Part shown: positions 1 to 13,656 of the stretch, piece by piece
Position numbering within the stretch: the first letter of the stretch is position 1
How the letters are laid out: each line of letters opens with the position of its first letter
NCBI RefSeq assembly: GCF_001653235.2
Contig: NC_035790.1
Coordinates: 6,510,001-6,574,000 of the forward strand
Direction: 5' to 3'
Length of the DNA stretch: 64,000 bases
DNA from: Pochonia chlamydosporia 170
Lineage: Eukaryota > Ascomycota > Sordariomycetes > Hypocreales > Clavicipitaceae
Translations under genes and position numbers: made by a program
Notes under the pieces: generated by a model
Seen by the model: only the letters and a program-made list of their open reading frames with translations
Databases searched by the model: none
What the model was told of the DNA's origin: nothing

Positions 1-1037
1 TGGACGAAAGATCTTGCCGCGTGTAGCTATCCTCCTCATCACCTTGCTCATGTAAGAACATACAGCCAGGATTATTGCACTTTTCGTTCTTCAACCAGGC
101 TGAGCAGTATTTGGTTGTGCCATGTTGGGCTTTCAATATCCGGTCGCCGTTCTGAGATCCATGCACAGCTAGGATACATTTTGTTGCTTCCTCAGGCTTT
201 TCGAATGTCACATAGATTCCTAGTGAATGGTGTTGTCCATCCGGAGATTTTCGGTTGCTGATGGAGATTTTTTGAATGTTGCCGTATTGACCAAAAAACT
301 CGGGTTTTCTCAAAGTCTTGAGCAGCTCGTCCTCTCGAACTGTAGGCGCCAAACCGGTGATGTAAACCAGGTTCTTTTGGACGACACGAACACCGACCAG
401 GTTCTTGCGATTCTCTTTTTCGGCTTCACGTTTTTGTACTTCTTTTTGTCGTTGCTCCTGTGCTCGTTTCTTTTGGTTCTTTTGAATATTCGCGCGGAAC
501 TCGGCGACTCTGAGGTGCATACATTAGCATACCGTCCGTTTTCAGACATGCAGCCCCAGGGAAAATTCGATGAAAGGTAGTTTGATGCAGGGGGTAAGCA
601 ATGGCACTCACTCTTCTGAAGTAACGACTTTCCACTCTATTGTCTTTTCGTCGTACGGCCGCCTGCAAGCCGGACATAGGCCATTCATGTTGTTCTTGAT
701 GTTATTGAAGCAGAACTGACAGACCTGCGTGATCAAGTCAGCCCAAAGGTCTACATGAATATCGAGACGTCGAGACAACGGGAAGAGGGACGAACCTGGT
801 AGCCGCAAGGACATGGCCGAAAGTTCCGATCCGACAGATCGAACTCCTCGATACATAAAGGGCTATTGTTGACAAATGTGTTAGTCCATGCAGAGCCTCA
901 GTGGTGCCTGACACGCACGCCACTTCAGAGGGAACGAAACTGAGGCTGGCGCGTCTGGAACGGTGGATGCGTCAACGGTGAAAAGGAACTTACCAGACAT
1001 CTTCTTCTTCTTCTATGAAAGAATCTTGCGGTGCCAT
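1..1037 (-). CDS. NOT4: CCR4-NOT complex E3 ubiquitin ligase subunit NOT4 (C-terminus off window)
   Basis: Exons on the minus strand: 1037-994, 862-796, 724-612 and 509-1, all joined in frame at GT-AG sites; the gene runs off the left edge. The protein opens MAPQDSFIEEEEDVCPLC and continues through a C4C4-type RING finger (CPLCIEEFDL, RPCPCGYQVCQFC, GLCPACRRPY) ending near residue 70. A Lys/Gln/Glu-rich linker and an RRM (starting about NLVYITGLAP) follow, then a CCCH-like zinc finger (YCSAWLKNEKCNNPGCMFLH). RING, RRM and CCCH in that order is diagnostic of NOT4/MOT2. In the CCR4-NOT deadenylase complex, NOT4 ubiquitinates ribosomal and other substrates and links translation stalling to mRNA decay. 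The acidic E-run in exon 1 comes from a CTT/GAA microsatellite at 1001-1015. The C-terminal NOT1-binding tail is missing only because the window ends. Confidence 0.93.
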
Positions 1038-1514
1038 GGTGGCTCCCTGTAATGTGCTATGTGAATATCGAGGAAAAGGGGGAGGAGGCTGAAATTAAGG
1101 CGTTGGGTTATCGTAGAGGGTATGCAGAGCAAGGAGTGCTTTTGGGCAGAATGGTGATCCATCAGCCGGAAAGCTTTGGAAGAGAAAGTTCCCTATGCCT
1201 TAGCCCAAATGCGGTTTAGCGTCAACATATCGAATCACGTGGTTAATCTCCTTTGTTATCGAGAGCTCAACATGCGTACTGAGAGCCAAGGACCAATAGC
1301 AATGCCCAAATTTGCCATTTGTCAATGAGGCACTCTGTGTGCCCGGTAAATCCTCGGACGTCTTCTTGCTCTAGCAATTCGTTCCCCAATTTCCAGGATT
1401 CCGGACCTCGACGACGACCAGTAGAGTCCACAATCATCACCACCAATCCCCCTCGACGGTCGACCTTGGAATTAAAATCGCCAATTGGCCTCCAATTTGG
1501 CGTACAATTCGGTC
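1038..1514. promoter_or_regulatory. Divergent intergenic region between NOT4 and the complex I 30-kDa gene
   Basis: A 477-bp spacer separates the two divergently transcribed start codons, so it must carry both promoters and 5' leaders. The last part before 1515 is rich in C/T and CGA. No TATA box or other specific site stands out. Open frames here are short and lack domain features. Confidence 0.4.
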
Positions 1515-2491
1515 ATGGCGACAAATATGTCTCGAAGCCGGACGCTAGTCTCGGCCTTGCGGCCATCAACAGCCGTGAGCGGCAAGGCCGTCCGCGCCTT
1601 TTCTGTGTCGGCCGCTCAGCTCGTCAACATGCCCAAGGAGGCTGAGAACCTGCGAAAGGCTCCTCGAGATCACATTGGAGTGCTGAAAGCTCCGCTTGTC
1701 AACCCGGCCGACAAGTATCAGAGCAAGTCGGATAACATGCACCGGTATGGATCATGGCTTATGGGTTGCATGCCCAAGTACATCCAGCAGTTTTCGGTCT
1801 GGAAAGACGAGCTCACCATTTACATCTCGCCTTCCGGTGTCATCCCCGTCATGACCTTCTTGAAGTGTATGTACATTGTCTCATGCTAATTCTAAGCTCA
1901 ATTGAGCTGCCACACTGCGTTGAGATGGCTTCAACATGCACAAGCATGCTGCTGACAGGAGCGTAATGCTGACGCAATATAGACAACACTGCCGCCGAAT
2001 TCACCCAAATGAGCACCATCACTGCAGCCGATTTCCCCACGCGCGACAAGCGATTCGAAATTGTATACAACCTCCTCTCCGTCCGCCACAACTCCCGTAT
2101 CCGCGTAAAGACCTATGCGGACGAGGCGTCCCCCGTACCCAGTGTCACCAGCCTCTACGGTGGCGCCAACTGGTACGAGCGCGAAGTCTATGATCTGTTC
2201 GGTGTCTTCTTCGCCGGCCACCCTGATCTGCGACGTATCATGACCGACTACGGTTTCGAGGGACACCCTCTTCGCAAGGATTTCCCTCTGACGGGATACA
2301 CAGAGATCCGCTACGACGAGGAGAAGAAGCGAATTGTTACCGAACCTCTCGAGCTTACCCAGGCGTTCCGTAACTTTGAGGGTGGTTCTAGCGCGTGGGA
2401 AATGGTTGGTCCTGGTGAGGACCGCAGACCAGACTCTTTCAAGCTGCCTACGCCTAAGCCGGAAGAGAAGAAGGAGGAACCGAAGAAGTAG
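1515..2491 (+). CDS. NDUFS3: NADH:ubiquinone oxidoreductase 30-kDa subunit (NDUFS3-type), mitochondrial
   Basis: Two exons, 1515-1866 and 1983-2491, encode 286 residues. The intron (GTATGT...GCTGAC...ATAG) breaks a Tyr codon and joins MTFLKY to NTAAEF. The protein starts with a basic, Ser/Arg-rich mitochondrial presequence. It ends with the signature block around residues 181-215 ([39 protein letters not shown]) of the complex I 30-kDa family. This subunit sits in the peripheral arm (Q module) and is part of the core electron-transfer machinery. A TTG 30 bp upstream is in frame, but 1515 is the first ATG. The C-terminus is Lys/Glu/Pro-rich, as is common in fungal members. Length fits the family. 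Confidence 0.96.
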
Positions 2492-3571
2492 ACAGTGGGC
2501 TGGGCGAAAGTGAAAGCAAGGAAAGGAAAAACCTCTGTACTGTACATGATTCTTTTTGTTCTCAAATAAGAACCTTGCCATTATTAGCATGTAATTGTTT
2601 TCTTGTTCTGGCACCTTTACAGCCAGGTCTGCCTCTTGTGTGAATGTACGTGAAGGATGCGGAGTAAGATAAAACCAATATGTTGTTATGTTCTCTTGGT
2701 CGTCTACTTCATATTTATGCTATGACAAAATGCCTCAGTATATCGTGAATTCCCCAGGCAATCGCAAGATGCATACCAGCATCAGCAGAAGGCTCATTGC
2801 ATGTCAACCCTAACGAGCGCCAAAGTTAATTCTTGTATTGTACCATACTCTGCATTATTCTATGCTCTTCATTGCGCAGCTCAAGCTCTTGCAGAAGTTA
2901 CCTGTCACGTCTCGTTCTTAACTTGGCGAAAAGGGGAGATTGAACCGCATAATCGCACTAATAAGATATTCTCGCCAAATCATACATCAACCAAGGTGAA
3001 AGAAATTAAAAACACGGATGAGAACGGATTGATATAAAAAGGTAGATACCTGCAACCACTGTGTTAGGCGTGGCCGATTGGCTCATGTCGAAAGAACTTC
3101 GACTTTGGAGCAGAGTGTGACAAAAAAAATTACACAAAGTAAATAAACATGTATGATATAGACTCATTATGTGCGCCCGCCCTTGAAGCTTTCGCCTCCG
3201 CTCTGTGTGTGCAATGTGTAAGAGATTTGACGTGAACCCAAAAGTGGCATCTGGAGAAATTAAACAAATTCTTTCTCTCTTTGGCAAAATTCAGAAGTTC
3301 GAGAATGTTAACTCCTTGATTTTGCAAGTCAGGCCGGGCCTCCCAAAATAAAAACTCCGCCGAATGCTGAAAAATTGTTCCCTCGTATGGAGCCGCCACA
3401 TTATCACCCTTATCAAATGATGTCATTTCAATTCCTTTGGTAGAGTTGATTCGTTTCATTTCTAGGCAAAAGAAATGCGGGAAGAAGATAAACGGAGGAC
3501 TATATAAAGTCTTCGGAGAACAAGGGAAAGATATTGTAAGTAAATGAAGCAACTGGGGCTGTCTCGTGGGT
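2492..3571. other. Convergent 3' intergenic region
   Basis: The 3' flanks of the complex I subunit gene and of the ZDS1 gene meet here. The stretch is AT-rich (for example 2640-3170) and holds only short open frames without domains. It probably consists of the two 3' UTRs and terminators. A TATATAAA-like string near 3497-3507 falls inside the presumed ZDS1 3' UTR and is not taken as a promoter. Confidence 0.4.
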
Positions 3572-6500
3572 TTACCACATACTATCGCCACCATGACGGC
3601 GGTGGTCCGAATCATTGCCTTGATATTGGTAGTAATCCTTGACGCTGTGGCCATAGCCGTCCTGGTTATCATAACCATAGTCGTCATTGTTGTCGTTTCC
3701 GTGCTCGTCTTCGTAGATTTGAGCTTCGTCAACATAGTCCACTTGGCCATCAGATCCGGACTCAGCATACTGCACAGCAGCCTGAATAAAATGTCAATAA
3801 ACATGATCCATTCAACGCATAAAGCAGAGAAACTTACTCTGTGATAGTCAAAATTGTATTGCTCCAAGCTGTTGTCAGCATCTTCGTCGTCCATTTGCTG
3901 CTGAGCAAGATACTCTTGTTCTTGTCTCTTTCGTCGAGCCTCTTCTTCAAGCCGTTTCTGTTGTGGCGAGGTCGGCACGTTCATCTGAGGGTGCATAGCC
4001 TGAACAATAGCCAGGTAACTATACATGAAATTGCTGAGCAGCACTTGACTTAGCAGTGGACGCCGAGGATTGGCCAGTTTGATATGAGCCATCCGATAGA
4101 TAGCCCTCTCTTCCAACAATGGGAAACGGGTCCAATTGTAATCCACGTCGGGCAGCATAGGCTTGTAAGCCGGCTCCTCTGGAACCTGGAGATGCTGGCT
4201 TTTCTTGCTTGCCCTTTCCTTTTCTTCTTTCCGTTTGCTGCCGCCAAATATTGATGAGAAGATACTGCCATCCTTGTCCTTCTTTGAATCGCTCTTTCGA
4301 TGACTCTCTTTCTTCCGCTCCTCCAGCAACCTGTTGTCAACGTTATCCCTATCCAAAACGAGACTTTCGCGTCCCTTTGCAGGAGTTTTGTCTATAGATG
4401 ATTGAATAACGTCTAGCCTGGCATTATCCGAAGCTTTCTCGACGAGTGCCTTGGCTTTGGCTCGTTTGCTCTCTTCCTTCTTCTTCTCCTTGTCGTCAGT
4501 GACGCCTTTGAACCATTTCCATGCGCTGCCAGATTTGCTTGATGATGTGCTAGCAGTGTCGTCGTCCCTATCTTTCTTTGATTTCCGATCCGACTTCTTG
4601 TCGATTTGGTTGAAGGTGGGGATAACAGTAAGATTGTCGGTTCGTGAGGAGTCGCCGCTCAGAAGGGATGAAGATGGCGACCCATAGCTGTCATTATGCG
4701 ATTGTTGTTGTGAGGCTGGCTGAGATTTCAGGGAGTACTGAGCTGGCTGAACCGGTTTTTGAGAGTTATAGTTATTAGCAGCGGGTGTCGATTGTCTACC
4801 AGGTTGGGAAAGAGGAGGGTCTTCCACCACAACTTCAGGTGTTTGTGGGTTGGCCTCCTGTTGTGAATATCCAGTAGTCTGCGATGAGGACCTTTGAGGG
4901 AACGTCCTTGACAACTGATCGCTCGCATGGTCACGGTCGTGGTCTCGCGGCTCGGCTTCTGGGTTTGAAACAATGGGAGGTGTCGAGTTTGTGTGCACAT
5001 GAAGCTGCTCTTGCGCGGGAGGTGGTGAAGTAACCCGCACGTCGTCTTCGTTTGGAGAAGTTCTATCGGTAAGTGTCCTTCCAGAGGGTGAGTCCTGGGC
5101 AAAATTTTGTTGACGTCTAACAGATCGGGTTGGTCGCGAGTAGTTTTCTGCTGTAGGCTCAGATTGTACCCTATTGAGTGAGTGTCCCGGGGGTGCACTA
5201 GGCATATCAGGCAATTCGCCCTCCTGTTGCCGTTGGGCGATGCGCTTGGAGAAGGGTACCCAATCGCCAGATCGTAAACTGCCGCCTTTGCGATACGTTG
5301 TCCTTGTGGATCGTCTGAGGCCCATCCCAGGTGCCATGGGCAGAATTGGCATATCATCAGAATTTCCTGTCTCTCCGCTGGGAGAACCCTGTGCTTCTTG
5401 TGCAAACTTTTGAACAGCTCGAGTAGGATCTTTTACCAACTCATCCAGGCTCAATTCGGGGCTGTTGCTACTTGCGCTGGACCGTTTGCGTTCCAGCCGG
5501 TCAGCACCATCGACATATCCCACTGCCCCCTGTCCGGCGGAAGTATCAATCTGTCGCGAGAGCATCGACTTCCTTCGCCTCAAAGAGCCTGAATCGCTAC
5601 GATTCAAATCTGCGCCTTCGGCTGACAGAAGGGTCTCGCCAGATCTCCTTCGTATTGACTGCACCCGCTTCTCCAGAAAAGATTTGAATTCACTCGGGGC
5701 GAGTTCAGGGTGCACTCTAGCCGGAACCCATAACAGTCTTGAAGGATCATTCTCGTCATCGTCTCCGGAAGGCGCTATGACAGGCATGGCGGAAAGCCCC
5801 ATAGGTGGCATGTCAGGATCAATACTGTTTCCGACGTCCATGGACATGCGTCGGAGAGCTTGGAGGTTGCTCAATTCTTGGGCAATGTCATTTGGGTTGT
5901 CAATATTGGTGAGAGGAAATTGTGAGCCGGCTTCGTCGGCCTGAACATCTCGCAATGAGAGTGTCGGCGACACGGGGCTTTTTGAGCCTCCCTCAAATTG
6001 CCTGCTGCTACGACGATTCGGCGATGGAAGGTGCAAGGTTTGTGACTTTTTGAGACTGCCGCCATTTTCCTCTTGAGAAGGATGTGACCCGTACGGTTCG
6101 TCCGATATTGAGCGTGTTAGGGGTTTGCGGGAATCATAGTCCATTTGCTGTTGATGTCGCGAGCGGGCGTGAGCATGATGCTGTGAATCAAGATGAACTG
6201 GCCGCTGTATTTGCTCGTTATACGAAGATCCGTCGATAAAACTTAGTGGTCGACCGCCAGTTTCGGATCCGGAATCGTCTTCATCGCCATAGAGGGTTCC
6301 TATCGCTTCCGTGACATGGTGGCTAGGGTCCGAAATGGAAAGTTGACTGGCATGGCCGCGCCGACTGCTAAAACTGCCCGCAACTTCGTCGCGGGGTCGA
6401 GATGAGGTCTGTTCAGAGTCATCACATCAGCAAGCAACCCAGAGAAAAACGAAGACCGATACCGAGCAGAGGGCCGGAGGTGCCACGTTGACGTCCGTCT

Positions 6501-6642
6501 TGACGTCTGAGTTTGAACTCGGCCACCTGTAGTACCCAACTCCAACAGCATCCGCAAAACTTACCATCATCAAGGGCAAAAGCAAAGGCTGTTGATTCAC
6601 CTCTGAGGTTTGTTGAACTAATTTACAATGACTGTCTTGCAC
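3572..6642 (-). CDS. ZDS1: Zds1-family regulator of protein phosphatase 2A / cell polarity
   Basis: Model on the minus strand: exon 6642-6565 (26 codons, tentative), 6408-3838 (857 codons) and 3781-3572, giving about 952 residues. Introns are GTAAGT...GAACAG and GTAAGT...TTCAG, both phase 0. An N-terminal motif near residue 60 (HVTEAIGTLYGDED) and a C-terminal block at about 765-825 (LEERAIYRMAHIKLANPRRP, VLLSNFMYSYLAIVQ) match the Zds1 C-terminal domain. In yeast this domain binds PP2A-Cdc55 and controls mitotic exit and polarity. The middle is long, Ser/Pro/Gln-rich and probably disordered, with a Lys/Asp/Ser-rich charged section at about 560-690. The C-terminal exon is Asp/Gly/Tyr/Asn-rich. 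The first exon is chosen only because it supplies an ATG, a good donor and the right phase. An in-frame TGA lies just upstream of the exon-2 acceptor. Confidence 0.85.
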
Positions 6643-9540
6643 GAGTCAACCGGTGACGTTCACCTTTAAAGACAACGAGTCTTATCATTCAAAGGCGAAC
6701 AAAGGAAACAGAACCAGGCCACTCAACAGTTGCCAATGTCAGCTTGTCGACAACAGGGCGGCGATGTAAACGCCTCCTGAGTCTGGGCCTTGCTGTCTTC
6801 GGTCGTTCTTATCGTCGCATGAGGAATACCAAACTTCGAGGGGGCAACTGTGCTGGATTGTCGGTGCTCAGATGGTGGGCAAGGGTCTGCAGGCCGGGCA
6901 GCGGGGATTGACGACTTAGGGGACGGAGACAGTCTGGTGTGATGCGTAGAAAGAAGTCACTGGGAGAGAGGCGAATGTATTGAGTAGGCGACGTGGGCGA
7001 CGATGAGGAGAGTCAAAGGCCAAGTGTTGAAGAGGCGAGTGCAAGGGTCGTGGTGCGTTCTCTGGCGAGTCGTTTCGTCGTCTGGTCGTCAGTCTCAACA
7101 TGAAGTTAGTTGGTGGTCGTGAAGGAGAGTCTGGTTACTTTAGTTGGCCGTTGACCAGGTGCCTGCCCCAGCCAGTGCCGTGTCGGACATGACATGCACC
7201 AGTCAGTGGCTGCGCCGCCTTGTGCATACATGTCAACTGGTCAACTGGTACGGCTGCCAATTTGGCGCCTGGCCAGGCTCCATGTCAACACCAGACTGAA
7301 CCACACCAGACATTGGACCTCTCGGCCCCAGTGCCAGGCCACAGAAGGCCCTGGGCCTGTCGACGCGCCCCAGCAGGGTAAGGTCCCAGCATCGAGTGGG
7401 TCACGTGGCCCCTCTGCACGCAAGACGCACCACCGCGTCACTCGCTGGGGGCCAACCTTGGTCCTGAAAGCCGCTAACACCGGCGCGGACAGGGGTCCAG
7501 TGGCGTCCGAGTCCTTGAAATGTTACAAGAGACTAAGAAAGTCAAATCTGGTTTGGTCCATGTCTGTGTGATTCTGATATGTATGTCTGGTCGGGCAGGT
7601 CTTTTCCCGCACGGAGGCCCTTAAAATAGCTACCTCAGTCAGACATTGATTGAGCTTGTAATATACTCCGTGCTGGATGTATACCAATATTTGGCAGCTA
7701 GATACATACCCAGGTACCTAGGTAGTTGATCTCAGCAGTCTCTGGAAGTTGAAGCCGGACAAACGAAACAGTATTCGGTTCGGCTCCAAATACGAGTTTG
7801 CTGTCTTCAGGTCTTGATCGATTGAAGATATGTTTCATCAACAGTGATCTGAGTCAGGTTCTTGTCTCGAGGAACCAACTCCCGCTTTGTTTGGCCTGCG
7901 CGTTGGAGTCAGGAGGGCCCTGGCGATTTTATGGACGCTTCAGAGCATTTCGCGCATCGTCGCATTTTATGAATCGTGACATTCCGAAGCGACACGTAAC
8001 TATATGGCGAATGAAAGCGGCAGACCACGAATAGCTGCATCCACGTCGCTGTACTATGTATAGTATGGCATCCAAGTCACTGTTTGCCTGTTTGTTGTGG
8101 ACGTGTACCAGCTGTGTGACATTGGTGGTGGTCTCAGCTCACAGTTTGTTGCGATGCAGCGGTTCTTGGCATTTTTATCTGAGGCAGAAGATCTAGCCGT
8201 GCAATCTTTTAACAACTATATATCTCGCACAACTGATTGATTTAATTTGGGATCCAACAAAAAAGATGAGGCGAGCTAGATTGTGTTGTTTGACAGATGT
8301 CCAATGTGTGCAGGGTAGGTCAACAAATATTGGAACCAAATGAGTTTGGTCACAGTTGAAGCCCAACTCAAAATGCTGCATCCACTGCGCTGCAATGACT
8401 ATCAAGTACATATACTCAGGTGTTCCGTACATAAGTAGGTACGTCGGGTTCCGAACCAGTTGAGAGCCTGAATGTATTGTAGGCGCCCATCATCCAGTGA
8501 GCAGGCGTCTCTTTTCGATTCTCAAATCCAGTCTTCAACATACGTGGCCGATGGACCAGACTCAACACTGGTTCCATGCATCTGTCCAGAGTCGAGTCGT
8601 CTCGGTGCCCGTCGAGTCGAGCCCACTTGACCTGACCAGTTTCAGCACCTCAGTGGCTAGCCTCCAGCCCCCAGGTACGCCAACCCCGACACTAGGGGTC
8701 GCTGGGAAGCCCCATCAGCTCACTCCAGGAGTAAAAATTTAGGGGGCCGGCCACAACATGTTGTTCGGCTAAACCCAATAGGGCTAAGTCTTGCGTCCCG
8801 GTTGCTGGACTGGGACAGTTGCACACGCCAACACAGCACAAGCAGCACACCAGACAGCGCCAGACACTTCACGCTGGCCAGTCACGCCCATTGGCTTCTG
8901 CGATTTGGCTGGCCTGTCTCTCGCGTCTGGTCCGGCCGGTCTGGTCAAGGTCTGATCCCAGTGGTGGTTTGTTGGCCTAGTGCCTGGTCTCGGTCTGGTC
9001 AAGGTTCATGTGGGAAAATTATCTCCAGCCTTGCTTGCTAGACTTTGAGCTGCGAAAACCACACCTCCTTTGACAGCGGTCCGTCTATCATCGCCGCTAT
9101 CCTTCATCCTTTTGATACCCATTCCATCTCCCATCTACAGGCGCACTCCATTCTTTCGCTTTTTCTCCTCGTCACCGTTTGTACGCCCTAGAGTTACGAA
9201 TTCTCTCGCAAGTCCCTCCCTCGGAGCGCGTTTGATTATTGACTGGATAGAATGGCTGCTGTGAGTTTGCTTTACCCCCAACCCAAACCCGATCCGTTTG
9301 CTCTTTCCGACCTGCGCATCGTCAATTCAGCATTGTCGCATATCAGACAGCTGGCAGAAGCTGGCAAACACCTGTCAGGCGATGCCTGATGCTGCACGTC
9401 TCTCTATTTTGCCCGTATCACCTCCACGCTGCAATCCCATCCTTCTCCCCTTTCTCTTTCCCACATCGTCATAAAGCGTCTGGTGGCCCGATGCGCAAGT
9501 TCTCGTTCTCTTCACCACGACCAGCGCCACGTGCTTCACC
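6643..9540. promoter_or_regulatory. 2.9-kb divergent intergenic region (ZDS1 / DUF2433 gene)
   Basis: No convincing gene is seen. The right half (8500-9010) is rich in CTGG/CCAG words, with the string GGTCTGGTCAAGGT at 8938-8951 and again at 8992-9005. A TACCTAGGTA-type motif lies near 7712-7724. C/T-rich sequence from about 9070 to 9240 looks like a fungal core promoter. An ATG at 9252 followed after two Ala codons by GTGAGT may belong to an upstream ORF or an untranslated first exon of the downstream gene. It cannot be spliced in phase to the ATG at 9541. Confidence 0.4.
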
Positions 9541-11738
9541 ATGGCTGCCAGATTCACCACTGCCAGGATTGCTCCACCAGGAACAAGCATGTATCCGTCA
9601 CGATCCTTTACTGACAAGCTACAGCCACGACCGTACAACAACCAAGGCTATCTGCAAAACGGTGGCAGTAGCTTGCCGCCCGGTGCCGCTCCGCTTTTAC
9701 CGAATCAGGGACGAGTTATTCAAACGGGGCCTATTCGAGTTCTTTGCATTGCCGATGTTCGAGGTGAGGATTCATTATCTTCTTGGAGGAAGACGGCGAG
9801 TTTGCAGACCGAGGCTTACATTTTTGGACTCCAGGCAACTTAAGATCGCTGAACGAACTCGCAAAGCAAGCTCGCGCCGACCACATCATTCATACTGGTG
9901 ATTTCGGTTTCTACGACGACACATCACTGGATCGTATTGCCGAGAAGACCCTCAAGCATGTCGCCCAGTACTCTCCTCTGATCCCCGATCCGGTCAAGAA
10001 GGCAATCCAACAAGGTGGAAATGGCCCTGTCAAAACCCGATTCCCTGCCAGCGATCTCCCCCTGTCCGAACTCCCGATGTTGCTCAGTGGAGAGGTGAAG
10101 CTTGATGTTCCTGTCTATACCGTATGGGGTGCCTGTGAGGATGTTAGAGTTCTGGAAAAATTCCGATCGTCCGAGTATAAGGTTCCCAACCTTCACATCA
10201 TTGACGAGGCTCGCTCTATGCTGCTTGAAATTGGTGGGGTCAAGCTTAGACTGCTGGGTCTCGGCGGTGCCGTTGTCATGCACAAGTTGTTCGACAATGG
10301 TGAAGGTCGAACTACTATTGCCGGTGGTCAAGGTACCATGTGGACGACGCTATTGCAGATGGGAGAACTTGTGGACACCGCACATCGAGTCTACGACCCT
10401 ACTGAAACCAGAATCTTCATCACACACGCCTCACCTGCTAGAGAGGGCATTTTGAACCAGCTCTCCGTTGCCCTCAAGGCAGATTTCTCCATTTCTGCCG
10501 GCCTGCACTTTCGATATGGCAGCTCATACAACGAGTTTAGCGTTAACCCGACCCTGGATCACTACCGCGGAAAGCTTGCCGCATCCAAAGCCTCCTTCAA
10601 TGACGTTTGGGAGACTGTCAAGGGTGAGGTTGAGCCGGCCATCGCGCAGAATGAGGCTCAGCAGAACCTTCTCAAGAATGCCTTGCAAATCGTTGAAAAG
10701 ATGCCAACAACAGCAGCCGGTGGTAATCCGTTTGGTGGCCCCGTGACCGGCCAGGCTGCTTTGGGCCAAGTGGATGAGAGTGCTTTCAAGAACATGTGGA
10801 ATTTCAACCTTGCTGATGCTGCATTTGGCTATCTCGTATTGGAAATCCAGGATGGACGTATTGGCACCGAAATGCGTGCCCAGGGCTTCAACTTTTCCCA
10901 CCGTGGTGCTAAACAGCAGCCCGGGACCGCTCCTCCTGCTGCTGCCACCAGCACTGCTCCTCCATCTGCCGCCACCACTGCCCCTACTGTCAGCACTCCT
11001 GCACCCCCTGCTGCTACTGCACAACCTGCGGCTCCAGTGCCCAGACAAGCATCCGGAACACAACAGCCAAAGGGTGCTTCGGCCACCTCACAGGCGTCTG
11101 GCCCAGTCAAGCCGGCTACTCCTCAGCCAGGACAGACGTCTGCCAAGTCCGGTGCTACCAAGGACAATGAAAAGACACCAGCTGCCCCCAACGGATCTGC
11201 GAACGGCCCCGAGCCTGCGTCGTCGCCTGCCCCCAAGGTTCCAGCCTCTGACATTATTGGTCTCTTCATCATGAATGTGAGCAGCGAAGAACAGTGCCGC
11301 GACTTGTTTGATGACGCCGACAAGGGCAAGATTGTGAAGATTGAGAAATGGGGCAATCAGAACAAGGTTGTTCAGTTTAAGACTAGTGAAGATCGAGACG
11401 CGGCCATGGCTCGATTGCCGGAGGAGATAAAGACGCGCACCCAGGAAGACCGATCCCGACCTCTTGTCAAGATATTCCAACACCGGGAGGGCAAGACATT
11501 TAGCACCCGCGGTGGAGCTGGAAACTGGGGTGGTAATGCTCGAGGCGGTGCTTCGGCTAGTGGATATAAAAGCGCAGGCACCGGCAACAGCGACTCGGAG
11601 AGCAATCGACGCGGTGGACGCGGCGGCCGAGGCGGACGAGGAAGTGATCGGGGACGTGGTGGACGCGGACGCGGAGGCATGAAGGGCGAAGCTGGTACTT
11701 CATCTCCAGCGGCAGCCCCTTCAACGCCAGCTGAATGA
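9541..11738 (+). CDS. DUF2433 metallophosphoesterase-fold protein with RRM-like and RGG C-terminal regions
   Basis: Exons 9541-9763 and 9835-11738 encode 708 residues; the 71-bp intron (GTGAGG...CCAG) splits the Gly codon of ADVRGN. The start has a good context (CACCATGG). Residues about 64-330 follow the strand/helix plan and block order of calcineurin-like phosphoesterases: ADVRGN at 71-76, TGDFGFYDD at 95-103, WGACED at 172-177, ITHASP near 272. This matches the fungal DUF2433 family. A Pro/Ala/Thr/Gln-rich linker follows, then a segment at about 546-625 that reads like an RRM (GLFIMNVSSEEQCRDLF, IVKIEKWGNQNKVVQF). The tail (about 635-690) is RGG/GRGG-rich and typical of RNA binding. Several metal-ligand positions are not the canonical residues, so catalysis is doubtful. 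Cellular role unknown; an RNA-associated role is inferred. Confidence 0.85.
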
Positions 11739-12343
11739 GGGACTGACTTGTCGTTGTTGTGACCGTTCTTCTCATGATTCGTTGAATATCCTCACTTCTT
11801 TCCGCATTTCCTCCCAAAACCCAAAGGAGCCCGAGGCATAAAGTCTCTGGCATCCGTTTTCTTGTCACATTTTGATTCTAGCTCTGGAGCAAGGGTGGGG
11901 AGGGAGAGGGAAAAAAACGAGCCGCGTCTTGCAAGGTCCGCCGTTTGGCCTGCGTTTCTTTGTTGTACGTGTACGTAATGAGATATTTGAGCCTGCCGGG
12001 GCTTCGCTGTCGCGGATGGGCCCCTATTTTTCTACTTTTTAATTTGATTTGTATGGAGTTTGCTCGTCTTGCACCCGTGGCCTTGATTTTTATTCCCTTT
12101 TCGTTGCTGGGCTCCATTTTGTGAGTTGCACTGGCATAGGTCGCGCCCTGGTGTGGCTATCAACGGGTGTGTAGTGATGAGTTTTAACATCATTTCACCA
12201 AAAGTGATGATGATACCATTGTTTGTGCTGTTATTCAGGAGAAGAAACAAGATCTATAGTTGATTGGTAGGTGTTTGCTCTACGTTTTGCAACATAATAC
12301 ACTATTATACAACAAGACTATTCATGCACGCCATCTCTACATC
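11739..12343. other. Convergent 3' intergenic region
   Basis: The 3' flanks of the DUF2433 gene (plus) and COQ5 (minus) meet here. The stretch is T-rich on the plus strand and holds only short, domain-free frames. Nothing else is recognised. Confidence 0.4.

Positions 12344-13656
<1,313 letters not shown>

Noticed and set aside
1931..2614. 227-codon minus-strand frame opposite the complex I subunit gene
   Set aside because: Antisense shadow of a well-supported exon; no domain and composition driven by the sense codons.
4728..5405. 225-codon minus-strand frame inside ZDS1
   Set aside because: Alternative frame of the same strand in a disordered Ser/Pro region; the ZDS1 frame is supported by its terminal domains.
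9252..9541. Upstream ATGGCTGCT followed by GTGAGT as true first exon of the DUF2433 gene
   Set aside because: Phase 0 end cannot join the following exon in frame; kept only as possible leader or uORF.
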